From NCBI GenBank assembly GCA_000503195.1, contig AYSC01000012.1, forward strand, positions 35,299 to 99,298: a stretch of DNA of 64,000 bases, read 5' to 3'. Source of the stretch: Blastomonas sp. CACIA14H2. Lineage in GTDB: Bacteria > Pseudomonadota > Alphaproteobacteria > Sphingomonadales > Sphingomonadaceae. Positions 8,122 to 15,405 of this stretch are shown here, in pieces. The notes beneath the pieces were generated by a model, which saw only the letters and a list, made by a program, of their open reading frames with translations, had not been told where the DNA came from and ran no database searches. The position numbers and the translations under genes were made by a program. Each line of letters begins with the position of its first letter. The stretch's first letter is position 1.

Positions 8122-9585
8122 TCAGCAGGCCAGCGCCTTGGTCCATTGGCCGAGGCGCTGGTCGCGCGCCGCGCTGTCCATCTGCGGATCGAAGGTCTGG
8201 ATCGGCGCGACCATCGCGCGCGCGTCTTCGAGCGAGCCATAATGGCCTGCACCGATCGCGGCGAGGATCGCCGCGCCGCGCGCCGTGGTCTCGACATCGC
8301 TCGGGCGTTCGCACGGGATGTTCAGCACATCGGCGATATCCTGCGCGATCCAGTCATTCGCGCTCATCCCGCCGTCGAGCCGCAGCACCGACCAGGGCGC
8401 GCCATCGGCGGCAAAGGCGCGGCCGAGATCGTGGAACACATTGGCGACCGATTCGAGCGACGCACGAACGATATGCGCGCGCGTCGTCGCGAACGAGAGT
8501 CCGGTGATCGAACCGCGCGCATCGGGCAGCCAATAGGGAGCGCCAAGCCCGGACAGCGCAGGGACCACGACCACGCCGCCACTATCGGGCACAGAGCGCG
8601 CGAGCGCCTCGCTCTCCGCCGCATTGCCCAGCAGGCCGATGCTGTCGCGCAGCCATTTGACCAGGCTGCCCGCCACGAACACCGATCCTTCGAGCGCGAA
8701 GCTGCGCGTGCCGTTTACCTCGCACAGCACGGTGCCGAGCAGGCGGTGCTCCGATCTCGGCGGGGTCTGGCCCATGTTGGCGAGGATGAACGCGCCGGTG
8801 CCGAGCGTCGCCTTGGTCTGGCCGAAATCGAAACAGCCCTGGCCGATCGTGGCGGATTGCTGATCGCCGGCAAGACCGGTGATCGGGATCGGGGTGCCGA
8901 ACAGTTCCGGTTTCGTCGTGCCAAACGCACCGGTGCTGGCCACCACTTGCGGAAGCGCGGCGCGCGGAACGCCGAACAGGTCGCACAGGCCCTCGTCCCA
9001 GCTCTGGCCGGTCAGCGCGAGCAGGCTGGTGCGGCTGGCATTCGAGACGTCGGAAATGTGCAGCCCGCCGGTGAGATTCCACACCAGCCAGCTTTCGATC
9101 GTGCCGAAGGCGAGCCGGTCGCCCAGCGCATCCGCACCGTCGATGTTGCGCAGCATCCACGCCATCTTGGTCGCGGAAAAATAGGGGTCGAGCAGCAGCC
9201 CGGTGGCCGATTGCACCGCAGCCTCATGACCGCCCGCGCGCAACTGCTGGCACTGCTCGTCGGTGCGACGATCCTGCCAGACGATCGCCTTGCCGAGCGG
9301 CTGGCCGGTCGCCTTGTCCCACGCGACCACGGTCTCGCGCTGGTTGGTGACGCCGATCGCGGCGATCCGCTCGGCCCCGCCGGCACGGTCGACCATTGCC
9401 TGCGCGCAGGCGAGGGTGCGCTCCCAGATCTCGGTCGCGTCATGTTCGACCCAGCCGGGCTGCGGATAATATTGGGTGATGTCGCGCTGCTCGGTCGCGA
9501 TCCATTCGCCCGCCAGCGTGTAGAGCATCGCGCGGGTCGAGGTGGTGCCTTCGTCGAGCACCAGGATCAGCGGATCATTCGCCAT
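8122..9585 (-). CDS. glpK: Glycerol kinase (FGGY family)
   Basis: 487 aa FGGY kinase. The phosphate-1 loop DEGTTSTRA (residues 11-19) has Glu where GlpK usually has Gln. ITQYYPQPGWVEHD, GVTNQRETVVAWDK, IVWQDRRTDE, YFSATKMAWML and DVSNASRTSLLAL are all close to classical GlpK. It phosphorylates glycerol to sn-glycerol-3-phosphate in the cytoplasm. It is the last gene of the sulfoquinovose operon, overlaps the RibB-like gene by 11 bp, and has GGAGG before ATG 9585. No glycerol facilitator gene is nearby, which suits glycerol set free inside the cell from SQGro. Residue differences leave open another small polyol as substrate. Confidence 0.88.
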   Translation of the reverse strand: MANDPLILVLDEGTTSTRAMLYTLAGEWIATEQRDITQYYPQPGWVEHDATEIWERTLACAQAMVDRAGGAERIAAIGVTNQRETVVAWDKATGQPLGKAIVWQDRRTDEQCQQLRAGGHEAAVQSATGLLLDPYFSATKMAWMLRNIDGADALGDRLAFGTIESWLVWNLTGGLHISDVSNASRTSLLALTGQSWDEGLCDLFGVPRAALPQVVASTGAFGTTKPELFGTPIPITGLAGDQQSATIGQGCFDFGQTKATLGTGAFILANMGQTPPRSEHRLLGTVLCEVNGTRSFALEGSVFVAGSLVKWLRDSIGLLGNAAESEALARSVPDSGGVVVVPALSGLGAPYWLPDARGSITGLSFATTRAHIVRASLESVANVFHDLGRAFAADGAPWSVLRLDGGMSANDWIAQDIADVLNIPCERPSDVETTARGAAILAAIGAGHYGSLEDARAMVAPIQTFDPQMDSAARDQRLGQWTKALAC

Positions 9586-10192
9586 GCGCAGCCTCCGTGC
9601 CTGCATTCTCGTCCAGCAGATCGCCGATATCCGCGACCTCTAGCCCGAAGCGTTCGACCAGATCGGCAATGTCGCCGGGCCGCGCCATCTCGCCATCGTC
9701 GCGCATGATCGAGCAGATCACGGCCGCATCGCCGCAGCCGGCACGCCGTGACAGCTCGATCGCGGCCTCGGCAGCGGCGGGGCGCTCCTGCACGCCGCCG
9801 GGCGAACAGATCAGCGGGAAGATATGGCCGGGCGAGACGATGTCGTCGGCAGTCGCCTCGGGCGCGACCGCGACCCGGACCGTCTGCGCGCGGTCGGCGG
9901 CGGAAATGCCGGTGGTGACGCCTTCGGCGGCCTCGATCGAGCGCCCCAAAGGCCTTCCCGATTGCCGGTCCTTGCCGGGGTTCATGAGGCCGATGCCCAG
10001 CCGCATCGCGCGGTCCTGCTGCATCGCCAGGCAGATCAGCCCGCGCCCGTGCGTCGCCATGAAGTTGATCGCCTCTGCGCTCGCATGCTGCGCGGCGACC
10101 GCAAGATCCATGTCGCCCCGGCGGAATCGGTCGCCGATGATGATGATCACCTTGCCCTGTTTCAGGGCCTCGACCGCGCCTGCGATGCTCAT
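9575..10192 (-). CDS. RibB-like (DHBP synthase fold) protein with degenerate active site
   Basis: 205 aa protein that aligns by eye along the whole DHBP synthase fold: SIAGAVEALKQGKVIIII at the N-terminus, THGRGLICLAM near 48, VTTGISAADRAQT near 92, and SPGHIFPLI near 120. The catalytic acidic loop, normally DDEDRENEGDL, reads GDRFRRGDMDL (20-30), so the first metal-binding Glu is Arg. The conserved His of the usual HTEA motif is Ala (PAAAEAA near 139-144). True 3,4-dihydroxy-2-butanone-4-phosphate synthesis is therefore doubtful. It lies between the FMN reductase and glpK, with a 4-bp overlap upstream, in a flavin-dependent pathway. A flavin-related or carbohydrate function is possible; none can be assigned. 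Confidence 0.75.
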   Translation of the reverse strand: MSIAGAVEALKQGKVIIIIGDRFRRGDMDLAVAAQHASAEAINFMATHGRGLICLAMQQDRAMRLGIGLMNPGKDRQSGRPLGRSIEAAEGVTTGISAADRAQTVRVAVAPEATADDIVSPGHIFPLICSPGGVQERPAAAEAAIELSRRAGCGDAAVICSIMRDDGEMARPGDIADLVERFGLEVADIGDLLDENAGTEAAHGE

Positions 10193-10767
10193 GCGGCGGG
10201 CCTCGCCATCGCGCTGAGGCTGGTCGCGCCCTGCACGACCTGCTGGCCAACCATGTCGAGCTGCATCCGCGCCCGGTCATCCAGGCATTCACCATCGGGC
10301 GAGAACAGGCCGGGATAGGTGCGGATCGTCGCGCCCATCGGCGTCGGCCAGCCGCGCAGCGCATGGACGATGCTGCGCAGCGTCTGCATCGTGCTCATCG
10401 TGGCCTGGTCGCCATAGGCCGTGGCGATCAGCCCGACCGCGCGTCCATCGAGATAGGGGCGCGTGTCCTTCGACAGGTCCTCGAGATAATCGAGCGCGTT
10501 CTTGACGAGGCCCGAGATCGTGCCGTGATAGCCGGGTGCTGCGAGCAGCACGCCATCGGCGGCGCGCACCGCCTCGACCATCTCGCGGCCTTCCGCACCG
10601 GCATGGGCGGTGGATCGATAATGCGGCAGCGCGGCCAGATAGGCCCCGTCGAACAGCTGCACCTCGGCCCCGTGCGTGGCGGCGCTGGCCATCGCGGTGC
10701 GTAGCGCGAGCTCGGTGGTGCTGCCGATCGAAACGGTGCCGCCGATCGCGACGATGCGGGGTGTCAT
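10189..10767 (-). CDS. NAD(P)H-dependent FMN reductase (SsuE/PF03358 flavodoxin fold)
   Basis: 192 aa flavodoxin-like reductase. The phosphate-binding loop after strand 1 (IVAIGGTVSIGSTTELAL), the central ADGVLLAAPGYHGTISGLVKNALDYLEDL region and the late GRAVGLIATAYGD strand are typical of NADPH-dependent FMN reductases. Its expected job is to supply FMNH2 to the flavin monooxygenase encoded two genes upstream. This is the SmoA role, although Agrobacterium SmoA belongs to a different flavin reductase family (inference from family knowledge). ATG 10767 overlaps the glpD stop by 4 bp (ATGA), and its own stop overlaps the next start by 4 bp, so translation is coupled. Confidence 0.85.
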   Translation of the reverse strand: MTPRIVAIGGTVSIGSTTELALRTAMASAATHGAEVQLFDGAYLAALPHYRSTAHAGAEGREMVEAVRAADGVLLAAPGYHGTISGLVKNALDYLEDLSKDTRPYLDGRAVGLIATAYGDQATMSTMQTLRSIVHALRGWPTPMGATIRTYPGLFSPDGECLDDRARMQLDMVGQQVVQGATSLSAMARPAA

Positions 10768-12266
10768 GTTGCGGGTTCCTTCTGGAAAAAGCGTTCGAGC
10801 GCAGCCTGCTGGTCGGCCGAAAGGTGCAGGCCCAGCTTGGTGCGGCGCCAGAGAATGTCCTCGGCGGTGACCGCCCATTCGTTGGTGACGAGATGCCGCA
10901 CCTCGGCTTCGGTCAGGCCATGGCCGAAATGCTCGCCGCAATCGGACAGCACCCTGGCATCGCCCAGAAAACGCGCTGCGACCGTGCCATAGGTACGGAT
11001 GAGCCGCTCGGCCCAGCCGGCTTCGAGGAACGGATAGCGCTGGCGCAGACCCGCGATCTGCTGCGCCACATCGTGAACGCCGAAATCGCCGCCGGGTAGG
11101 GGGCTAGCGTGCGTCCAATGGTCGCCGCGCAAGGATGGAACGCGGCTGGCGAGCTTGTCGACCGCCTCCTGACTGAGCGTGCGGAAGGTGGTGATCTTGC
11201 CCCCGAAGACCGAAAGCATCGGCGCGCCTTCATGCTCTTCAGTCAGCTCGAAGCGATAGCCGCGCGTTGCCGCTTCGGGCTTGCCCGACCCGTCGTCGAC
11301 CAGCGGCCGTACGCCCGAATAGGTCCACACGACATCTGCGGGGGTGACGAGCCTGGCGAAGAAGCGGCTCGCGCCCTCGCACAGATAGGCGATTTCCTCT
11401 TCGCTCGCGACGATCGGTTCGCCCGGCTGCTGGTCGCGATCGGTGGTGCCGATCAGCGTGAAGTCCTGCTCATAGGGGATCGCAAAAAAGATGCGGCCAT
11501 CGGGCAGCTGGAAGAAATAGGGGTGCGGGTGATCGAACAGCTTGCGCACCACGATATGCGACCCGCGCACCAGCCGGATCGACTGTTTGGGCCGCTCGCC
11601 CGACTTGCGCAGGATGCCGAGCACCGAGGGGCCGGCGGCGTTGATGATCGATCGCGCGGTGAAATCGCCCTGCGGCGTCTCGATCCGCCAGTGATCACCG
11701 ACGCGCTCCAGCCTGGTCACCGGGCAGCGGGTGCGCACTTGTGCGCCATGATCGGCGGCATCGCGCGCGTTGAGCACGACCAGCCTCGCATCATCGACCC
11801 ATCCGTCCGAATAGACGAAGCCATGCACGAACTCGGGCTTGAGCGGTGCGCCCGCAGGATGCCGGTCGAGCCGGATCGTCTCGGTCGCAGGCAGCAGCTT
11901 GCGCGCGCCGATATGGTCATAGAGGAACAGCCCGAGCCGCAGCAGCCAGCGCGGGCGCAGGCCCTTGACCCAGGGCAGCACGAACCGCATCGGCCAGATG
12001 ATGTGCGGCGCGATGCCCCACAATATCTCGCGCTCGCCCAGCGCTTCGCGCACCAGACCGAACTCGTAATGCTCCAGATAGCGCAGCCCGCCATGGATCA
12101 GCTTGCTCGAATTGGACGAGGTGCCACTCGCCAGATCCTGCGCCTCGAGCAGCAGCACGCGCGCGCCGCGTCCTGCGGCATCGCGGGCGATGCCGGTGCC
12201 GTTGACGCCGCCGCCGATCACGGCGACGTCGAACGGGCTGGCCTCAGGATGCGGCGACTGGTCCAT
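10764..12266 (-). CDS. glpD: FAD-dependent glycerol-3-phosphate dehydrogenase
   Basis: 500 aa. The N-terminal FAD-binding motif (VIGGGVNGTGIARDAAGRG, residues 15-33), the GlpD signature SGTSSNSSKLIHGGLRYLE, the substrate-site region GLRPRWLLRLGLFLYD, and the C-terminal GlpD domain (LTEAEVRHLVTNEWAVTAEDILWRR) are all present. It oxidises glycerol-3-phosphate to dihydroxyacetone phosphate and passes electrons to quinone at the inner membrane. Its ATG overlaps the monooxygenase stop by one base (TGATG). Placed with glpK inside the operon, it completes glycerol catabolism from SQGro. The protein is full length. Confidence 0.93.
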   Translation of the reverse strand: MDQSPHPEASPFDVAVIGGGVNGTGIARDAAGRGARVLLLEAQDLASGTSSNSSKLIHGGLRYLEHYEFGLVREALGEREILWGIAPHIIWPMRFVLPWVKGLRPRWLLRLGLFLYDHIGARKLLPATETIRLDRHPAGAPLKPEFVHGFVYSDGWVDDARLVVLNARDAADHGAQVRTRCPVTRLERVGDHWRIETPQGDFTARSIINAAGPSVLGILRKSGERPKQSIRLVRGSHIVVRKLFDHPHPYFFQLPDGRIFFAIPYEQDFTLIGTTDRDQQPGEPIVASEEEIAYLCEGASRFFARLVTPADVVWTYSGVRPLVDDGSGKPEAATRGYRFELTEEHEGAPMLSVFGGKITTFRTLSQEAVDKLASRVPSLRGDHWTHASPLPGGDFGVHDVAQQIAGLRQRYPFLEAGWAERLIRTYGTVAARFLGDARVLSDCGEHFGHGLTEAEVRHLVTNEWAVTAEDILWRRTKLGLHLSADQQAALERFFQKEPAT

Positions 12267-13363
12267 CAGATCTCGAGCGGTCCGTGCTGGATGTGCGGCA
12301 GAACGTAGCGCGCGAACATATCGGCTTCCTGCACATGCGGATAGCCCGAGAGGATGAACGCCTCGATGCCCTCGGCCTGATAGGCGCGCAACTTGGCGAG
12401 CACCTGATCGGGCGTGCCGACGATCGCAGCGCCGCAGCCCGAACGCGCGCGGCCGATGCCGGTCCACAGATTCTCCTCGACAAAGCCGTCGCCATCGGCC
12501 GCACCGCGCAGCTCCTGCTGGCGCTGGACGCCGTAATTCTTCGCATCGAGCGATTTTTCGCGGATCGCCTTGCCCGCCTCGTCGTCGAGCTTGGAGAGCA
12601 GCCGGTCGGCATAGGCGCGCGCTTCGTCCTCGGTCTCGCGGACGATGACATGCACGCGATAGCCGAACTTGAGCGTGCGGCCGTATTTGGCGGCGCGCGC
12701 CTTCAGGTCGGCGATATTCTCGCGCACCTTGTCCATCGTATCGGGCCACATCAGGTACACGTCGCACGCCTCGGCGGCGCATTCGCGTGCCTCATGGCTG
12801 AGGCCGCCGAAATAGAAGGCGGGGCATTTGCCGGACAATGTGGTGATGCGCGGCGGGTCGAGCTTCAGGTTGTAAAAGTCGCCCTGGAAATCGAGCGCCT
12901 CGCCGTTGAGCAAAGTTCGCACGATCTTCATGATCTCGGTCGCGCGGGCATAGCGGGGGCCGGATTCGATCTTCTCGCCCGGCATGTCGGACGAGATGAT
13001 GTTGACGTTCAGCCGTCCGCCGGTACCCGAAGCGTTGGGGCCGAGAATGCGGTCGAGCGTCGCAATGCGGCGCGCGAGCTGCGGCGGCCAGTCCTCGCCC
13101 ATGCGCGTCGCCCAGAGCAGCTTGATGCGGCGGACCTGGGTGGCGACAGCCGCGGCGAACGCGGTGGTATCGAGCCCGAGCGAGTAGCCCGACGGCAGCA
13201 GGATATTGTCGAACCCGCCTTCCTCGGCGCGCAGGACGATGTTGCGGCAATGCTCCCAGCTCGATTGCAGATAGGGGTCGGGAACGCCCAGGAATTCATA
13301 GTCGTCGTCGCACAGCGCCGAAAACCAGGCGATTTCGCATTGCTGATCAGGGGCTTGGGTCAT
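12266..13363 (-). CDS. smoC: LLM-class flavin monooxygenase, probable sulfoquinovose monooxygenase (SmoC-like)
   Basis: 365 aa bacterial luciferase-like monooxygenase of the SsuD alkanesulfonate type. The opening IAWFSALCDDDYEF, the barrel segment GRLNVNIISSDMPGEKI (117-133), KCPAFYFGGLSHEARECAA and the late ARSGCGAAIVGTPDQVLAKL fit SsuD-like enzymes. With FMNH2 and O2 it would cleave the C-S bond of sulfoquinovose to give 6-dehydroglucose and sulfite. The neighbours supply the remaining sulfo-SMO steps: GH31 sulfoquinovosidase, SmoB-like reductase, FMN reductase. Start MTQAPDQQ at 13363; a longer frame upstream runs through a repeat element and is rejected. An ordinary alkanesulfonate monooxygenase is the alternative. 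Confidence 0.82.
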   Translation of the reverse strand: MTQAPDQQCEIAWFSALCDDDYEFLGVPDPYLQSSWEHCRNIVLRAEEGGFDNILLPSGYSLGLDTTAFAAAVATQVRRIKLLWATRMGEDWPPQLARRIATLDRILGPNASGTGGRLNVNIISSDMPGEKIESGPRYARATEIMKIVRTLLNGEALDFQGDFYNLKLDPPRITTLSGKCPAFYFGGLSHEARECAAEACDVYLMWPDTMDKVRENIADLKARAAKYGRTLKFGYRVHVIVRETEDEARAYADRLLSKLDDEAGKAIREKSLDAKNYGVQRQQELRGAADGDGFVEENLWTGIGRARSGCGAAIVGTPDQVLAKLRAYQAEGIEAFILSGYPHVQEADMFARYVLPHIQHGPLEI

Positions 13364-13390
13364 ATTTCGGTTCCTTCGATCTGGCGCGGG

Positions 13391-13467
13391 GCCTTCGACA
13401 AGCTCAGGCTGAGCGGATAAGGTTTGAATGACAGCCCCAACCCCGCTCATGCTGAGCCTGTCGAAGC
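13391..13467. repeat. Intergenic inverted repeat (REP-like hairpin)
   Basis: Two arms of about 25 nt, at 13391-13416 (containing TTCGACAAGCTCAGGCTGAG) and 13443-13467 (containing CTCATGCTGAGCCTGTCGAA), are inverted copies with about 26 nt between them. This type of sequence is dispersed in sphingomonad-like genomes. It fills the only sizeable gap in the operon and may stabilise or attenuate the mRNA between the reductase and monooxygenase genes. Confidence 0.7.
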
Positions 13468-13480
13468 ATGCCGCGCAGCA

Positions 13481-14395
13481 TCAGGGCAGGGGCTCGCCGC
13501 GCGCGGCCACCAGCACCGCGTACCAGTCCTGCCGCGTCCAGCGCACCTTGAGCGCCGCTGCGCCCTCGGCGATGCGTTCGGCCTGTTGCGATCCGATGAT
13601 CGGGATGATCCCCGCCGGGTGCGCCATCAGCCAGCTATAGGCCGCGACGCTGCGCGAGACTCCCTGCGCCTCGGCGACGGCATCGAGCGCCGCCGCTACC
13701 AGCCGATCGCGCGCGGTTTCTGCCGCGGCGAGGCGTCCACCGCCCAGCGGCGACCAGGCCATCGGCGTCAGGCCCATCATCATCGCCTGATCGAGTTCGC
13801 CATTTTCGAAACAGGCGATCCGCAACGGGCTGATCTCGGGCTGGGTGGTGACCAGCTTGCTGGCCAGGAAGTGATCGAGCGCCGCGATCTGGTGGACGGT
13901 GAAGTTCGACACGCCAATCGAGCGAATCTTGCCTGCGCTCACCGCATCGTCGAGCACGCGCGCGACCTCCTGCGGGTGCGCGAGGATGTCGGGGCGGTGG
14001 ATCTGCCACAGGTCGACCATATCGACCTTCAGGCGGCGCAGCGAATTGTCGATCGCGGTGCGCAGATAGTCGGCACTCTGGTCATACGGCAGGGGGGGCA
14101 GGATACCGCCCTTGGTCGCCAGCACCATGCGGCTGCGCAAGGCGGGATCGGCGGAGAGCACCTCGCCGAGCAGCGCCTCGGCATCGCCAAAGCCGCCCTG
14201 GCCGTCAAAGCCGTAGATGTCCGCGGTATCGAGGAAGTTGATCCCGGAATCGAGCGCGGCGTGCACGAGGCGCGCCGCCTCGGCCACGCTGCGGCCATTG
14301 TCGGCGAGCCGCCACATGCCCCAGGCAATGGGGGAAACCATGATGTCGCTTCCGCCAAGGGCACGAAAGGCGGGAGGCAAGGGCAGTTCGCTCAT
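13481..14395 (-). CDS. smoB: Aldo-keto reductase, probable 6-dehydroglucose reductase (SmoB-like)
   Basis: 304 aa AKR barrel. The catalytic tetrad is visible: Asp56 and Tyr61 (LDTADIYG), Lys95 (LATKGG), His133 (WQIHRPD). The C-terminal cofactor region IIPIIGSQQAERI is also typical. In the sulfo-SMO pathway SmoB reduces 6-dehydroglucose to glucose with NADPH, and the context here (GH31 sulfoquinovosidase and SsuD-like enzyme in the same operon) makes that the best assignment. The ATG overlaps the LacI stop by 4 bp (ATGA). Activity on other sugar aldehydes cannot be excluded from sequence alone. Confidence 0.82.
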   Translation of the reverse strand: MSELPLPPAFRALGGSDIMVSPIAWGMWRLADNGRSVAEAARLVHAALDSGINFLDTADIYGFDGQGGFGDAEALLGEVLSADPALRSRMVLATKGGILPPLPYDQSADYLRTAIDNSLRRLKVDMVDLWQIHRPDILAHPQEVARVLDDAVSAGKIRSIGVSNFTVHQIAALDHFLASKLVTTQPEISPLRIACFENGELDQAMMMGLTPMAWSPLGGGRLAAAETARDRLVAAALDAVAEAQGVSRSVAAYSWLMAHPAGIIPIIGSQQAERIAEGAAALKVRWTRQDWYAVLVAARGEPLP

Positions 14396-15405
14396 GAAAA
14401 GGTCCTGTTTGGGGGCGCTACCGAGGCGCGTTCGACAAGTTGATGCGGAAGGCGGCGATGGGTGATGTCGCCGCCTGCAATGAGAATCTCGGTCGCGGTC
14501 CGCGCCAGTTCCGCCATCGGCTGGTGGATGGTGGTGAGCGGCGGCCAGACGGTGCGCGCGAGCGTGGTATCGTCGAAGCCTGCGACCGACAGCTCGGCGG
14601 GAACGTCCATGCCGCGATCGTGCGCCACCGCGAGCACGCCGGCGGCCATATCGTCGTTCGAGGCGAAGATCGCGCTCGGCCTCTGCGGCAGATCGAGCAG
14701 CGCACGTCCGCCGCGCACGCCCGAATCGAAATCGAACTCGCCATCGCAGACCAGCACCGGATCATAAGGCAGCCCGGCGCGGTCGAGCGCGCGGCGATAG
14801 CCGAACAAGCGGTCGTCGGACGCCATGTGATTGGGATGGCCCTTGATGAAGCCGATGCGGCGGTGACCGGCATTGATCAGGTGCGTGGTCATGTCGTCGG
14901 CAGCCTGGGCGTCGTCCATGAACACGGAACTCGTCAACGCGTGGTTGGTGCCCGGCGAGATGCGCACGAACGGCACGTCGAGCGCCTCGAGCGCGCGCAG
15001 CACCGGGTCGCAATCGGTGACGGGGGAGGACAGGATGATGCCATCGACATGCGTTTCGGTGACGAGGCCGCGCACCTGTTCGCCGACCTGCGGGTCGGCA
15101 ACGTCGACCGGCTGGGCAAGTAGGCGGATGCGGTTGGCGCGGCAGAAATCCCAGCAGCCGGTCTGGATCTGGAACATGTAATAGGGGCTGTGATTGTCGT
15201 AGATCAGCGCGATCTGGTTCGACTTGCCGCCCGACAGGATGCGCGCCGCGACGCTGGGGCGAAAATCTAGGTCGCGCATCGCCTCTTCCACCCGATCGCG
15301 CGTCGCCTGGCTGACATAGGGATGGCCGTTGAGCACCCGGCTGACGGTCTTGACCGCCACGCCTGCCTTGGCCGCGACATCGCGGATGTTCGCCCGTTCG
15401 CTCAT
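14392..15405 (-). CDS. LacI-family regulator of the sulfoquinovose operon (SmoR-like)
   Basis: 337 aa. The HTH IRDVAAKAGVAVKTVSRVLN (residues 6-25) and the effector domain with GHRRIGFIKGHP, AIFASNDDMAAGVL and SVAGFDDTTLA give a complete LacI protein. It is encoded within the operon between the GH31 and reductase genes, with 4-bp overlaps on both sides, so it should be autoregulated. SQ or SQGro is the expected inducer (inference). Candidate binding sites are TGACACCGCTTGACA at 17474-17488 and the related 21675-21689. It resembles the uronate regulator at 3177-4193 in its HTH and C-terminus. Confidence 0.9.
   Translation of the reverse strand: MSERANIRDVAAKAGVAVKTVSRVLNGHPYVSQATRDRVEEAMRDLDFRPSVAARILSGGKSNQIALIYDNHSPYYMFQIQTGCWDFCRANRIRLLAQPVDVADPQVGEQVRGLVTETHVDGIILSSPVTDCDPVLRALEALDVPFVRISPGTNHALTSSVFMDDAQAADDMTTHLINAGHRRIGFIKGHPNHMASDDRLFGYRRALDRAGLPYDPVLVCDGEFDFDSGVRGGRALLDLPQRPSAIFASNDDMAAGVLAVAHDRGMDVPAELSVAGFDDTTLARTVWPPLTTIHQPMAELARTATEILIAGGDITHRRLPHQLVERASVAPPNRTFS

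Noticed and set aside
9575..10192. Straight annotation as ribB (riboflavin biosynthesis)
   Set aside because: The metal-binding acidic loop and the catalytic histidine are replaced, and no other riboflavin gene is present.
13364..13450. An N-terminal extension of the monooxygenase (SAQPELVEGPAP)
   Set aside because: These residues are the translation of the left arm of the inverted repeat, not part of the LLM family. The ATG at 13363 gives the normal N-terminus.
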